The notes beneath the pieces were generated by a model. That model was not told the DNA's origin and made no database searches. It was given only the letters and a program-made list of their open reading frames with translations. DNA of 44,520 bases, from the NCBI GenBank assembly GCA_017483185.1, contig JAFULM010000005.1, forward strand, positions 1 through 44,520, read 5' to 3'. Positions 25,331-34,105 of this stretch are shown here, piece by piece; positions within the stretch are counted from its first letter, which is position 1; each line of letters opens with the position of its first letter. The DNA is from Prevotella sp. Its GTDB lineage: Bacteria; Bacteroidota; Bacteroidia; Bacteroidales; Bacteroidaceae. The translations under genes were made by a program, and so were the position numbers.

Positions 25331-25430
25331 CGGCCCCCTCCGACTCCCCCAAGGGGGGAGAGAAGTGAAATGTCTAACAGCATACCATTCTCTCTCCCCC
25401 TTGGGGGTCGGAGGGGGCCGCAGTTTTTTT
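25331..25430 (+). terminator. long GC-rich inverted repeat with T run after fabG
   Basis: Arms of about 33 bp (25331-25364 and 25388-25420), rich in CCCCCTCCGACTCCCCCAAG, are followed by CAG and seven T. The arms resemble the shorter C-tract/G-tract hairpins at 170-187 and 6896-6912, so a dispersed GC-rich element may have been used as a terminator. Confidence 0.85.
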
Positions 25431-25446
25431 AGGGGAAACATTCATC

Positions 25447-26142
25447 ATGCAACCACTTTACGAAGACAACCATATCATCATCGTCAGCAAGGAGAGCGGC
25501 GAGATAGTTCAGGGCGACAAGACCGGCGACAAGCCGCTTTCGGAGACCGTCAAGGAGTATATCAAGGAGAAATACCATAAGCCGGGCAATGTCTTTCTCG
25601 GCGTTGTCCACCGCCTCGACCGTCCCGTGGGTGGCGTGGTCGTCTTTGCCCGCACGTCGAAGGCCCTGCCGCGGCTCAACGAGATGTTTCGCGCGGGCAG
25701 TGTCAGGAAGACCTATTGGGCCATCGTGGCCAACGAACCGCCCCGCACGGAGGGCCGTCTGGAGAACTGGCTCGTGCGCAACGAACGTCAGAACAAGAGC
25801 TACGCCTACGATCGCGAGGTGCCGCAGTCTAAGAAGGCCGTGCTCGACTACCGCGTCATCGCCCGCGGCGAGCGTTACCGTCTGCTGGAAATACGCCTCC
25901 ACACGGGCCGCCATCATCAGATCCGCTGCCAGTTGGCCGCGATGGGATGTCCCATCAAGGGTGACCTCAAATACGGTGCGTCGCGCAGCAATCCCGACGG
26001 TAGCATATCGCTCCTTGCCCGCCGCGTCGAGTTCGACCATCCCGTCAGCCACGAGCACATTTCGGTTGAGGCTCCGCTGCCCGCCGACCGGCTGTGGCAG
26101 GCGCTGGGGCAAAATGTTGTGGAAGTCGAAAGGCAGCCGTGA
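25447..26142 (+). CDS. RluA-family pseudouridine synthase
   Basis: A 231-residue pseudouridine synthase that isomerises uridines in rRNA or tRNA. The catalytic Asp58 lies in HRLDRPVGG, followed by FARTSKALPRL. The later blocks RLLEIRLHTGRHHQIRCQLA and SLLARRVEFDHPV are typical. There is no N-terminal S4 domain, which makes it shorter than RluD/RluC and like the single-domain members of Bacteroidetes. The target site cannot be assigned. It starts 17 bases past the fabG terminator, so readthrough or an unseen promoter must supply transcription. Confidence 0.9.
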   Translation: MQPLYEDNHIIIVSKESGEIVQGDKTGDKPLSETVKEYIKEKYHKPGNVFLGVVHRLDRPVGGVVVFARTSKALPRLNEMFRAGSVRKTYWAIVANEPPRTEGRLENWLVRNERQNKSYAYDREVPQSKKAVLDYRVIARGERYRLLEIRLHTGRHHQIRCQLAAMGCPIKGDLKYGASRSNPDGSISLLARRVEFDHPVSHEHISVEAPLPADRLWQALGQNVVEVERQP

Positions 26143-26164
26143 AGGTCCCGGAAATGCTTTTTTT

Positions 26165-26203
26165 GAGGCCGGAAAAATTCAGAATTAATTTTACTTTTGC
26201 CTT
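26165..26203. repeat. short duplicated motif, copy 1 (promoter-like)
   Basis: GAGGCCGGAAAAATTCAG followed by AATTAATTTTACTTTTGCC. A near-copy lies at 26539-26578. TACTTTTG (26192-26199) fits a -7 box and points at the terminator hairpin at 26224-26261 with no gene between. Confidence 0.6.
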
Positions 26204-26223
26204 CAAAAAAGGCGCATCGAACG

Positions 26224-26262
26224 AAAAATCCGCATTTTCACACGAGAAAATGCGGATTTTTC
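26224..26262. terminator. bidirectional terminator after the pseudouridine synthase gene
   Basis: A perfect 16-bp stem AAAAATCCGCATTTTC (26224-26239) with 26246-26261 and a 6-base loop. T-rich tracts flank both sides. Confidence 0.9.
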
Positions 26263-26335
26263 TTGTTTTGAGTTAATGTGTTGTGGTTCAGTATGATATG
26301 CAAAAATCGTCCTCCGTCGGGTTTTCCGACGTCTT

Positions 26336-26447
26336 GCCGTAAGGCCCTCCCGGCGTTGCAACGGGGCGCTCGTTGCATCGCAACGGCGTGCTCGCGGGAA
26401 GACAACGGCGTGCTCGTTGCGACCCCGGGAGGGCCCCGTTGGTCGGC
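26336..26447 (-). repeat. repeat family B, core copy B3 (inverted, one end altered)
   Basis: Read on the minus strand it matches the B4 core at roughly nine of ten positions by eye over about 95 bases and ends in CCTTACGGC. Its other end carries a GGCCCCGTTGGTC module instead of GCCGTAAGG; that module also occurs inside B1, so the copies are mosaics. Confidence 0.85.
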
Positions 26448-26538
26448 GATGGCCTGAAAATCGTGTCGCTAAAAGGTTACGATAAGTTAAATAGTAAGGT
26501 TTTGTTACCAAATCGCCGCATTTTTGTTGTTCCGCAAA

Positions 26539-26578
26539 GAGGCCGAAAATTCAGAATTTTCTTTAGCTTTTTGCGTCT
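26539..26578. repeat. short duplicated motif, copy 2
   Basis: GAGGCCGAAAATTCAGAATT then TTTAGCTTTTTGCG. It is a diverged copy of 26165-26203 in the same orientation, on the other side of repeat B3. Confidence 0.6.
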
Positions 26579-26617
26579 GTTTTCGGCTGTTGCGGACAGT
26601 GTCGTTTGTGGAACGAA

Positions 26618-26653
26618 AAAGTAGGGTCGCGGGACCCGTCGCGACCCTACTTT
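26618..26653. repeat. palindromic repeat family A, copy 4 (short form)
   Basis: AAAGTAGGGTCGCG and its complement form a perfect 14-bp stem around an 8-base loop (GGACCCGT). This is the family core without the outer arms. Confidence 0.88.
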
Positions 26654-26815
26654 GTGGTGACGGGCCGTTCATGCCCAAGAGGGTGCTACGGCATCCCGCA
26701 ATCCGTTGGTTGTGTCGCAAAAAAACGATGCTTGTTTGATATGTGCGGCCACATTAATAAATAGGAAACATTGTTTTTTTCGCTTAAACGGCCGCGTTTC
26801 TAAGGAAAAATGATA

Positions 26816-26823
26816 TACCTTTG
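26816..26823 (+). promoter_or_regulatory. -7 box of the tamB-tamL operon
   Basis: TACCTTTG, 72 bases before the ATG at 26896. The 160 bases to the left of it hold no gene. Confidence 0.7.
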
Positions 26824-26895
26824 CATACGATAGTGCCAACGCGCACAATGTAATAATTGTCTTATCAGTATGAACAACATATCAACGTTCGTCGC

Positions 26896-29800
26896 ATGAA
26901 GAAAATATTCTTGTGGATTGTGGCTGTCCTGCTCACGCCCATTCTGCTTTTTGTCATACTCACCGTCCTGCTCTATCTGCCTCCCGTGCAACAGTGGGCG
27001 GTCGATAAAGCCGCGGCATACGCCTCCCGCGAGACGGGGATGGACATCAGCGTGGGCCGTATCAAACTGGTCTTTCCGCTCGACCTCGGCGTTGACGACA
27101 TACTCGTCACCCAACCCTCCGACTCACTCCCGCAGCGTCGGGACACCATCGCCGGCATCAGCCGCGTGGTTGTCGACGTGAGGCTGCGCCCGTTGTTTTC
27201 GGGGCGTGTGGTTGTTGACGAACTGGAGATAAGCCGGGCGGCCGTCAATACCGTCGGGCTTGTTCCCTCGGCACATGTCCGCGGGACGCTCGGGCGGCTG
27301 GCCATGAAGAGCCGCGGGATTGACCTCGGCGCAGGTACGGTCCATATCGACGAAGCCGAGCTGAGCGACGCCCGTGTCATGGTGGCCCTGAGCGACACCG
27401 TTCCGGAGGACACGACCACGAGCGCGGTGCTCTGGAAGATCTTTGCCGACCGCGTGACGATAGACCGCACGGACCTCGTCCTCCACACCCCGGGCGACAC
27501 CATCCGCCTCCACGCCTACATGGGACGTGCCGAAGCCCTCCGGACATCGGTCGACCTCGCCGCGGCGGCCTATGGTGTGGGCAGTCTGACATGGCGGGAC
27601 GGCGCCCTCGACTATGACATGCCGATGGAGCCGCGGGCCAAGGACGGGCTCGACGCCAACCACATAGCACTCTCCGGCGTAGACATCGCGCTCGACTCCA
27701 TATATTATTGTGCACCCGAAACGCGGCTGAACATCCGCCGTTTCGCCATGCGCGAGCGGTCCGGAATAGAGATTAGCGACCTGACGGGCGAGGTCCGCAT
27801 GGACTCCGTCCGCCTCCATCTGCCCCGTCTCGTCGTGCGGACGCCCGACTCGGAGCTGGAGGCGCGTGTGGTCATGGACCTCAACGCGATGGACAAGGTT
27901 CGTCCGGGACAGGTCAGCCTGCGCCTGATGGCCTCTCTCGGCAAGCAGGACATCATGCGCTTCTGCGGAGGTCTGCCCCCGCAGTTCATACGTAGCTATC
28001 CCAACCGGCCGCTGACCGTGCGTGCCTCGGCCGGCGGAAATATGCGGCATGTCGACCTGACGGGCCTGACGGTAGAGCTTCCCACAGCATTTTCGCTGAC
28101 GGCCGACGGCTCGGCGGACAACCTGTCAGACACGAAGCGGCTACGGGCCGACATCCGGCTGAAAGGCCGCACGCAGGACCTGTCGTTCCTGATGGCACTC
28201 GCCGACGCCGCAACGGCCAGAAATTATCGTCTGCCGCGCGGCATTACGCTCGACGGCCGACTGACGGCTGCCGGCAGCCGCTATGGAGCGAAATTGAAAC
28301 TGGGTGAGGGCGGCGGAACGGTGAGCATGGACGGCTCTTTCGATGCCGATGCTGAGGCCTATCGCGCCAAGGTCGATGTCGACCGGATCAATCTCCATCA
28401 CTTCATGCCCCATGACTCACTCTACTTTGTCACGGCCCGTGCCGAGGTCAACGGCCGCGGGACCGACATGCTCTCGCGTCGCAGCCGTCTGATGGCAAAG
28501 GCCTCGGTGGACCGTCTCGACTACGGAACGGCATGGCGTTTGGGGGACATCAAGGTCAATGCCAATATTGCCGACGGCCGCGCCGCCGTCGATGTCGTGA
28601 GCCACAACCAACTGGCCGACGGCGCCGTCAGTCTCGACGCGCTGCTTGCCCCCAAGCGCATTGACGCCACGTTGAGCACCGACCTCAGCTGCGCCGACCT
28701 CTACCGGTTGCGCCTGACGCAGAAACCGATGCAGGCAGGAATGTGCGCCCACATCGACCTGACATCCGACTTGAAGCAGTCCCACTCCGTCAGAGGATAT
28801 TTCAACGACTTCACCATACGGACAGAAAAAAAGACTTTCCGTCCGAAGGACCTCTCTGTCAACGTCCTGACTTGCCCCGATACGACCTGGGCTAAGGTCT
28901 CCAGCGGCAATCTTGACCTCTATATGACGGCCGGTTGCGGCTATGAGAAACTGGCTTACCACGGCAACATGCTCATAGAGGAGATTATGTCGCAGACGCG
29001 CAACAAGGTCATCGACCAGCCGCGGCTCCGCGAGTTGCTGCCCGTCATGGAGCTGAGGGTCAACAGCGGCATGGACAATCCTGTGGCGAACTTCCTCCGT
29101 TTCCGCGGTCTGACGTTCAACGATTTTGCCATCGACATGACCACGTCGCCGGCGGACGGCATCAACGGCGACATGCGCATCTATTCGCTCACGGTCGACA
29201 GCATGCGCCTTGACACCATCCGGCTGCACATCCGTCAGGAGGCGGAGAACGTCCGGTTCAGCGGTATTGTCCAAAACAACCGCAAGAACCCGCAGTTTGT
29301 CTTCAAGACGCTCATGGCCGGAACCATTCTTGAGCGCGGAGCGGAAATCAATCTGCGCTATTACGACCGCAATGACAAGCTCGGTCTGCTCGTCGGATCA
29401 CGTGCCGAGGTCTGCGACAGCGGCATCCGGGTCCGCCTTTTGCCCGACCGGCCCACGCTGGGATATAAGGAGTTTAATCTCAATCGCGACAATTTCGTGT
29501 TCCTCGGACGCGACCGTCGCATCGAGGCGAAAGTCGATCTCGTGGCCGACGACGGCACCGGTGTGAAGATTTACTCCGACGACCAGAACCGGGACATGCT
29601 CCAGGACCTCACCGTCAGTCTCAATCAGTTCGACCTCGACAAGATAACGTCTGTCATGCCATACACCCCGCGCATCAGCGGACTGCTCAACGGAGACTTC
29701 CACCTCATGCTCGACAAGGAGCGACAGCTCACGATGGTGTCCGACATGAGCGTCCGGAAGATGTCTTACGAGAACTGTCCGATGGGTGATATCGGCTCCG

Positions 29801-31605
29801 AATTCGCTTATCTGATGCGCGACGACAGCACCCATGCGGTCGAAGCGACGCTGACACAGAACGGCCGCGAGGTCGGACTGCTCAGCGGAACCTATCTCAA
29901 CAGGGGCAAGGACGGCTATCTTGACGCCACGTTTGACATGAAGCGCTTCCCCCTCTCGACAATCAACGGATTTCTCGGTGACCAGCTGTTCGGCCTCAAA
30001 GGCTACGCGGAAGGCAGTCTCGGCGTCAAGGGAGCTCCCTCACGGCCGCAGGTCGACGGCGAAGTCATGCTGGATTCGTCCTACCTCGTCAGCGTGCCAT
30101 ACGGCGTGACGTTGCGCTTCGACAATGATCCCGTGCGCATCGTGGGCAGCAATCTGCTCTTCGAGAACTTCACCATGTATGCCCACAACGACAATCCGCT
30201 CAACATCGCGGGCAATATCGACTTCTCAAACCTTGATCATATCACGATGGATATGCGTATGAGAGCACGCGACTATCAGCTCATCAACGCCAAACAGACG
30301 CGCGGTTCCATCGCTTACGGCAAGGCGTTCGTCAACTTCATGGGCTATCTGAAGGGCGATTTGGACAATCTTCAGATGCGCGGACAACTCGACGTGCTCG
30401 GCAAGACGGACATGACGTACATCCTTGAGGACTCGCCGCTCAACTCCGACGACCGCCTGAAGGACCTCGTGACGTTCACGGACTTCCGCGATACGGCCCA
30501 TGTGGAGGTCAAGAAGCCGCCCATCGGCGGTCTGGACATGCTCCTGATGATGAACATCGAGCAGGGAGCGCACGTCTTCTGCGCCCTCAATGCCGACCGG
30601 TCCAACTACGTCAGTCTGGAGGGTGGAGGCGAATTGCGCATGGAGTACAACCCTACGAACGACATGCAGCTCTTCGGCCGCTATACGATAAACTCCGGAA
30701 CGATGAAATATTCGTTGCCCATCATACCGCTGAAGACATTCAACATCGAGCAGGGAAGCTACATCGAGTTCACCGGCGACATGATGAATCCGCGGTTGAA
30801 CCTCTCCGCCACCGAGAGCGTGAAGACGCTTGTGGGCAGCGAGGGGGAGGGCAATAGCCGCAGTGTGCTGTTCAACTGCGGCGTCAAAGTGACCAAGACG
30901 CTCAACGATATGGGCCTCGAGTTCACACTCGAAGCCCCCGAAGACATGACGCTGACCAACGAGCTGGCCGCGATGAGCGCCGAAGAACGTGGTAAAATCG
31001 CCGTGCTGATGCTCTCGACGGGCATGTATATCGCCGACGGCAACACGGGCAAGTTCTCCATGAACAGCGCCCTCAACTCATTCCTGCAGAGCGAAATCAA
31101 CAACATTGCGGGCAACGCATTGCGCACGGTGGACATCAGTGTCGGCCTGGACCAGAACACCGACGGTACAGGCAACACCTACAATGACTATTCTTTCAAG
31201 TTTGCCAAGCGCTTCTGGAACAACCGTTTCAGTTTCGTTATCGGCGGAAAACTCTCCGACAACAGCGCCGATGCGATGGAAGCGGAGCAGGACCAGACCT
31301 TCATAGACAATGTCTCGCTCGAATATCGCCTTGACCAGACAGCCATGCGCTATGTCCGCCTGTTCTACAACAAGGAAGCTTACGACATGCTGGAGGGCCG
31401 TGTGACCAAATACGGCGCCGGTTTCGTGTGGCGGAAGAAGGCCGACCGCTTCTGGCAACTGTTCAACTTCCGCAGCAAAGACCCGGCCAAGAACGCCATG
31501 CCGCAGACTTTACGGCCGATGGCACAGCCCGCAGGAGACCGTCCGCGGCACACCGCTATTCCCGTAAAACAAGACTCTTTAACGACAGATGAAAACAAGA
31601 AGTAA
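26896..31605 (+). CDS. tamB: translocation and assembly module inner-membrane protein TamB
   Basis: A 1,569-residue AsmA/TamB-like protein. One N-terminal membrane helix (about 4-26, FLWIVAVLLTPILLFVILTV) anchors it in the inner membrane. A very long repetitive beta-helical region follows, expected to span the periplasm as a hydrophobic groove. The C-terminal DUF490 domain (about 1200-1500) has typical stretches such as GRYTINSGTMKYSLPIIPLK and SEINNIAGNALRTVDISVGL. TamB-type proteins assist outer-membrane protein assembly or phospholipid transport. The ATG at 26896 fits the helix; 13 codons upstream are in frame from a TTG. Its 3' end overlaps tamL by 17 bases. Confidence 0.92.
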   Translation: MKKIFLWIVAVLLTPILLFVILTVLLYLPPVQQWAVDKAAAYASRETGMDISVGRIKLVFPLDLGVDDILVTQPSDSLPQRRDTIAGISRVVVDVRLRPLFSGRVVVDELEISRAAVNTVGLVPSAHVRGTLGRLAMKSRGIDLGAGTVHIDEAELSDARVMVALSDTVPEDTTTSAVLWKIFADRVTIDRTDLVLHTPGDTIRLHAYMGRAEALRTSVDLAAAAYGVGSLTWRDGALDYDMPMEPRAKDGLDANHIALSGVDIALDSIYYCAPETRLNIRRFAMRERSGIEISDLTGEVRMDSVRLHLPRLVVRTPDSELEARVVMDLNAMDKVRPGQVSLRLMASLGKQDIMRFCGGLPPQFIRSYPNRPLTVRASAGGNMRHVDLTGLTVELPTAFSLTADGSADNLSDTKRLRADIRLKGRTQDLSFLMALADAATARNYRLPRGITLDGRLTAAGSRYGAKLKLGEGGGTVSMDGSFDADAEAYRAKVDVDRINLHHFMPHDSLYFVTARAEVNGRGTDMLSRRSRLMAKASVDRLDYGTAWRLGDIKVNANIADGRAAVDVVSHNQLADGAVSLDALLAPKRIDATLSTDLSCADLYRLRLTQKPMQAGMCAHIDLTSDLKQSHSVRGYFNDFTIRTEKKTFRPKDLSVNVLTCPDTTWAKVSSGNLDLYMTAGCGYEKLAYHGNMLIEEIMSQTRNKVIDQPRLRELLPVMELRVNSGMDNPVANFLRFRGLTFNDFAIDMTTSPADGINGDMRIYSLTVDSMRLDTIRLHIRQEAENVRFSGIVQNNRKNPQFVFKTLMAGTILERGAEINLRYYDRNDKLGLLVGSRAEVCDSGIRVRLLPDRPTLGYKEFNLNRDNFVFLGRDRRIEAKVDLVADDGTGVKIYSDDQNRDMLQDLTVSLNQFDLDKITSVMPYTPRISGLLNGDFHLMLDKERQLTMVSDMSVRKMSYENCPMGDIGSEFAYLMRDDSTHAVEATLTQNGREVGLLSGTYLNRGKDGYLDATFDMKRFPLSTINGFLGDQLFGLKGYAEGSLGVKGAPSRPQVDGEVMLDSSYLVSVPYGVTLRFDNDPVRIVGSNLLFENFTMYAHNDNPLNIAGNIDFSNLDHITMDMRMRARDYQLINAKQTRGSIAYGKAFVNFMGYLKGDLDNLQMRGQLDVLGKTDMTYILEDSPLNSDDRLKDLVTFTDFRDTAHVEVKKPPIGGLDMLLMMNIEQGAHVFCALNADRSNYVSLEGGGELRMEYNPTNDMQLFGRYTINSGTMKYSLPIIPLKTFNIEQGSYIEFTGDMMNPRLNLSATESVKTLVGSEGEGNSRSVLFNCGVKVTKTLNDMGLEFTLEAPEDMTLTNELAAMSAEERGKIAVLMLSTGMYIADGNTGKFSMNSALNSFLQSEINNIAGNALRTVDISVGLDQNTDGTGNTYNDYSFKFAKRFWNNRFSFVIGGKLSDNSADAMEAEQDQTFIDNVSLEYRLDQTAMRYVRLFYNKEAYDMLEGRVTKYGAGFVWRKKADRFWQLFNFRSKDPAKNAMPQTLRPMAQPAGDRPRHTAIPVKQDSLTTDENKK

Positions 31606-33922
31606 CATAACAGGCATGCTTTCGGCCGTCGCCGTGGCCGTCGTCGTGGTGGTCATGCTTGCCGGCTGCTCGTCCACAAGCAATCTTCCGGAGGGCGAGG
31701 TGCTCTACACGGGACTCAAACCGGCTGTCTATGTGGACCGCGACAGCGCCGACTATTCTTCTGCCGTGGAGGAAGAAGTGGAGGCCGCACTTGCCGCCGC
31801 GCCCAACGGCGCGTTGTTGGGCAGTTCCTACTACCGCACACCGTTTCAGCTGAAACTGTGGATTTACAACCGATACGCCAACTCCACGTCCAAGTTCGGG
31901 CGTTGGATGCTCCGCACGTTCGGCCGCGAACCGGTCCTGATGAGCGCCGTGAAGCCCGAGACGCGGGCGTTGGTGGCCAAAAACCTGTTGCGCTCTCATG
32001 GCTATTTCGACGCCAACGTGGCCTACGAGACCCTGCCCGACAAGCGCAATGACAAGAAAGCCAAGCTGAGATATACCGTCAAGAACAACCATCTCTACAC
32101 GTTTGACACAATCACCTATCGCGGTTATGCGCCCGATGCGGACAGCCTGATACGTGCGACGATGTCCGAGAGCAAGCTGAAGAGCGGTGAGGCATTTGCC
32201 ACGTCGAGCCTTGACGCCGAGCGCGTCCGGCTCAACTCACTGTTCCGCGACAACGGCTATTATTACTATCGGACCGAGTACGCCTCCTTCCTGGCCGACT
32301 CCGTCTCCCGTCCCGGCCACGTCCAGCTCCGCGTCCAGCCGATGGCCGGCATGTCCGACGAAGTGTTCCGCAAGTGGCATCTCGGCCGAATGAAGGTCGT
32401 CCTGCGCCGTTCTTCGATGGAGCAGCCGACCGATTCGATCATCCACCGCAATCTCTCCGTATTCTATTCAGGCAAGAGGCCGCCCATCCGCATGCGCACC
32501 CTGCTGCGCGACATCAAGCTCCGGCGCGGCCAACTGTACAGTCAGACCGCCTATCAGGAGTCTGCCAATGTCGTCAACAGCCTCGGCCTGTTCTCCATTT
32601 CCGACTTTTCGTTCACACCGCGGGACACCTCTGCGACCTGCGATACGCTCGACATGACGCTCAACTGCGTCTTCGACAAGCCCTACGACGGTTCCATCGA
32701 AGCCAACTACGCCTTGAAAAGCAACGACCGCACGGGCCCCGGCCTCGTGCTCGGCGTGACCAAACGCAACGCTTTCCGTGGCGGCGAGAAGCTCAGTTTC
32801 GACATCAAGGGCTCATACGAGTGGCAGACAGGCCGTCGTGTCGGTTCCGGCAGCAAAGCCATCAACTCCTACGAGTATGGTGCCGACGTCTCCATCGAAT
32901 ATCCGCGCATCGAGGCTCCCTTCAAACTCTTCCGCCGCAAGCGCTTCTTCCGTACGCCGTCGACGCTGCTTTCGGCCTCGGTCAACGTCCAAAACCGTGC
33001 CGACTACTTCAAGATGGTCACTCTCACGGGCGGTCTGACATACAAGTTTCAGACCTCGCCCAACTCCCGCCACGAGCTGAGCCCGCTCCTTCTGGACTAC
33101 AACTTCCTCAAGAGCACCACCGCCGCGTTTGACTCCATCATGGGCGCCAACCCCGCCATCTATGTCTCCATGCGCAACCAGTTTGTTCCGAAGATCAAGT
33201 ACACCTACACATACACCAGTCCCGCCCGCTACCGCAACCCCATCGTGTGGGAGACGAGCGTCACCGAGGCGGCCAATCTGCTGTCTCTCTGCTATGTCAT
33301 GGCGGGCAAGAAGTTTGACCAGAAGGAGAAAGATCTCTTCGGAAATCCATTCGCCCAGTTCCTCAAGCTCAACACCTCACTGCGCAAGACATGGCAGCTT
33401 GGCACCAAGTCGCAACTGGTCGGCCACGTGGCGGCAGGCGTGATATGGGCCTACGGCAACTCCGAGCGTGCCCCGTACAACGAGCAGTTCTACGTCGGCG
33501 GCGCCAACAGCATCCGCGCCTTCACCGTCCGCAGCATCGGACCGGGCCGCTATGTGGCTCCCGACGGCACCTACTCCTATCTCGACCAGACGGGCGACAT
33601 CAAGCTGGAGGCCAATCTCGAGTATCGTGCCAACCTCTTCGGCAGCCTCTATGGCGCCGTGTTCCTCGACGCGGGCAATGTCTGGCTGCTCAAGAAAGAC
33701 GCCAGCCGCCCCGACTCGGAGTTTCGTGTCGGTTCGTTCTTCCGCCAGTTGGCCACCGGCACGGGTGTCGGTCTGCGCTACGACATGGACTTCATCGTCA
33801 TCCGTCTTGACCTCGGCATCGCCCTCCATGTCCCCTGCGATACGGGCAAGAGCGGCTACTACAACATCCCGAAGTTCTCCGACGGCCTCGGTCTCCACTT
33901 CGCAATCGGCTATCCGTTCTGA
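31589..33922 (+). CDS. TamA-like BamA-superfamily outer-membrane lipoprotein (TamL type)
   Basis: A 777-residue Omp85-superfamily protein. The signal peptide ends in a lipobox with Cys27 (MLAGC-SSTSN), so unlike TamA it is probably lipidated, as in the TamL subgroup of Bacteroidetes. POTRA-like segments occupy about 40-360 (LYTFDTITYRGYAPD, NSLFRDNGYYYYRTEY). The beta-barrel follows from about 375, with the conserved EQFYVGGANSIRAFTVRSIGPG (VRGF-type motif) and a C-terminal Phe (HFAIGYPF). The 17-base overlap with tamB indicates one transcript and a joint TAM machine. Confidence 0.9.
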   Translation: MKTRSNITGMLSAVAVAVVVVVMLAGCSSTSNLPEGEVLYTGLKPAVYVDRDSADYSSAVEEEVEAALAAAPNGALLGSSYYRTPFQLKLWIYNRYANSTSKFGRWMLRTFGREPVLMSAVKPETRALVAKNLLRSHGYFDANVAYETLPDKRNDKKAKLRYTVKNNHLYTFDTITYRGYAPDADSLIRATMSESKLKSGEAFATSSLDAERVRLNSLFRDNGYYYYRTEYASFLADSVSRPGHVQLRVQPMAGMSDEVFRKWHLGRMKVVLRRSSMEQPTDSIIHRNLSVFYSGKRPPIRMRTLLRDIKLRRGQLYSQTAYQESANVVNSLGLFSISDFSFTPRDTSATCDTLDMTLNCVFDKPYDGSIEANYALKSNDRTGPGLVLGVTKRNAFRGGEKLSFDIKGSYEWQTGRRVGSGSKAINSYEYGADVSIEYPRIEAPFKLFRRKRFFRTPSTLLSASVNVQNRADYFKMVTLTGGLTYKFQTSPNSRHELSPLLLDYNFLKSTTAAFDSIMGANPAIYVSMRNQFVPKIKYTYTYTSPARYRNPIVWETSVTEAANLLSLCYVMAGKKFDQKEKDLFGNPFAQFLKLNTSLRKTWQLGTKSQLVGHVAAGVIWAYGNSERAPYNEQFYVGGANSIRAFTVRSIGPGRYVAPDGTYSYLDQTGDIKLEANLEYRANLFGSLYGAVFLDAGNVWLLKKDASRPDSEFRVGSFFRQLATGTGVGLRYDMDFIVIRLDLGIALHVPCDTGKSGYYNIPKFSDGLGLHFAIGYPF

Positions 33923-33937
33923 TGTTTTTTCACATAT

Positions 33938-34047
33938 TTACGTCCTTGAAAGTGTCGCGTTGTTACACTTTTAAGGACGTAAAAATGTAATCTACCACAC
34001 TTTTAAGGACGTAAAAGTGTAGTCATACTACATTTTTAAGGACGTAA
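33938..34047. repeat. ACACTTTTAAGGACGTAAA repeat array upstream of the ATPase
   Basis: Three direct copies begin at 33965, 33997 and 34030 (spacing 32 and 33), and an inverted copy lies at 33938-33955. The middle copy is a near-perfect hairpin (ACACTTTTA...TAAAAGTGT). The array ends 25 bases before the -7 box of the ATPase gene, where an operator could lie. Confidence 0.88.
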
Positions 34048-34072
34048 ATTGTGTGGTTTCATAAAAAGAAGC

Positions 34073-34080
34073 TATCTTTG
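34073..34080 (+). promoter_or_regulatory. -7 box for the ATPase gene
   Basis: TATCTTTG, 25 bases upstream of the ATG at 34106. Confidence 0.75.
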
Positions 34081-34105
34081 CGGTTGAGAAAACAAGGTTG
34101 AGTGT

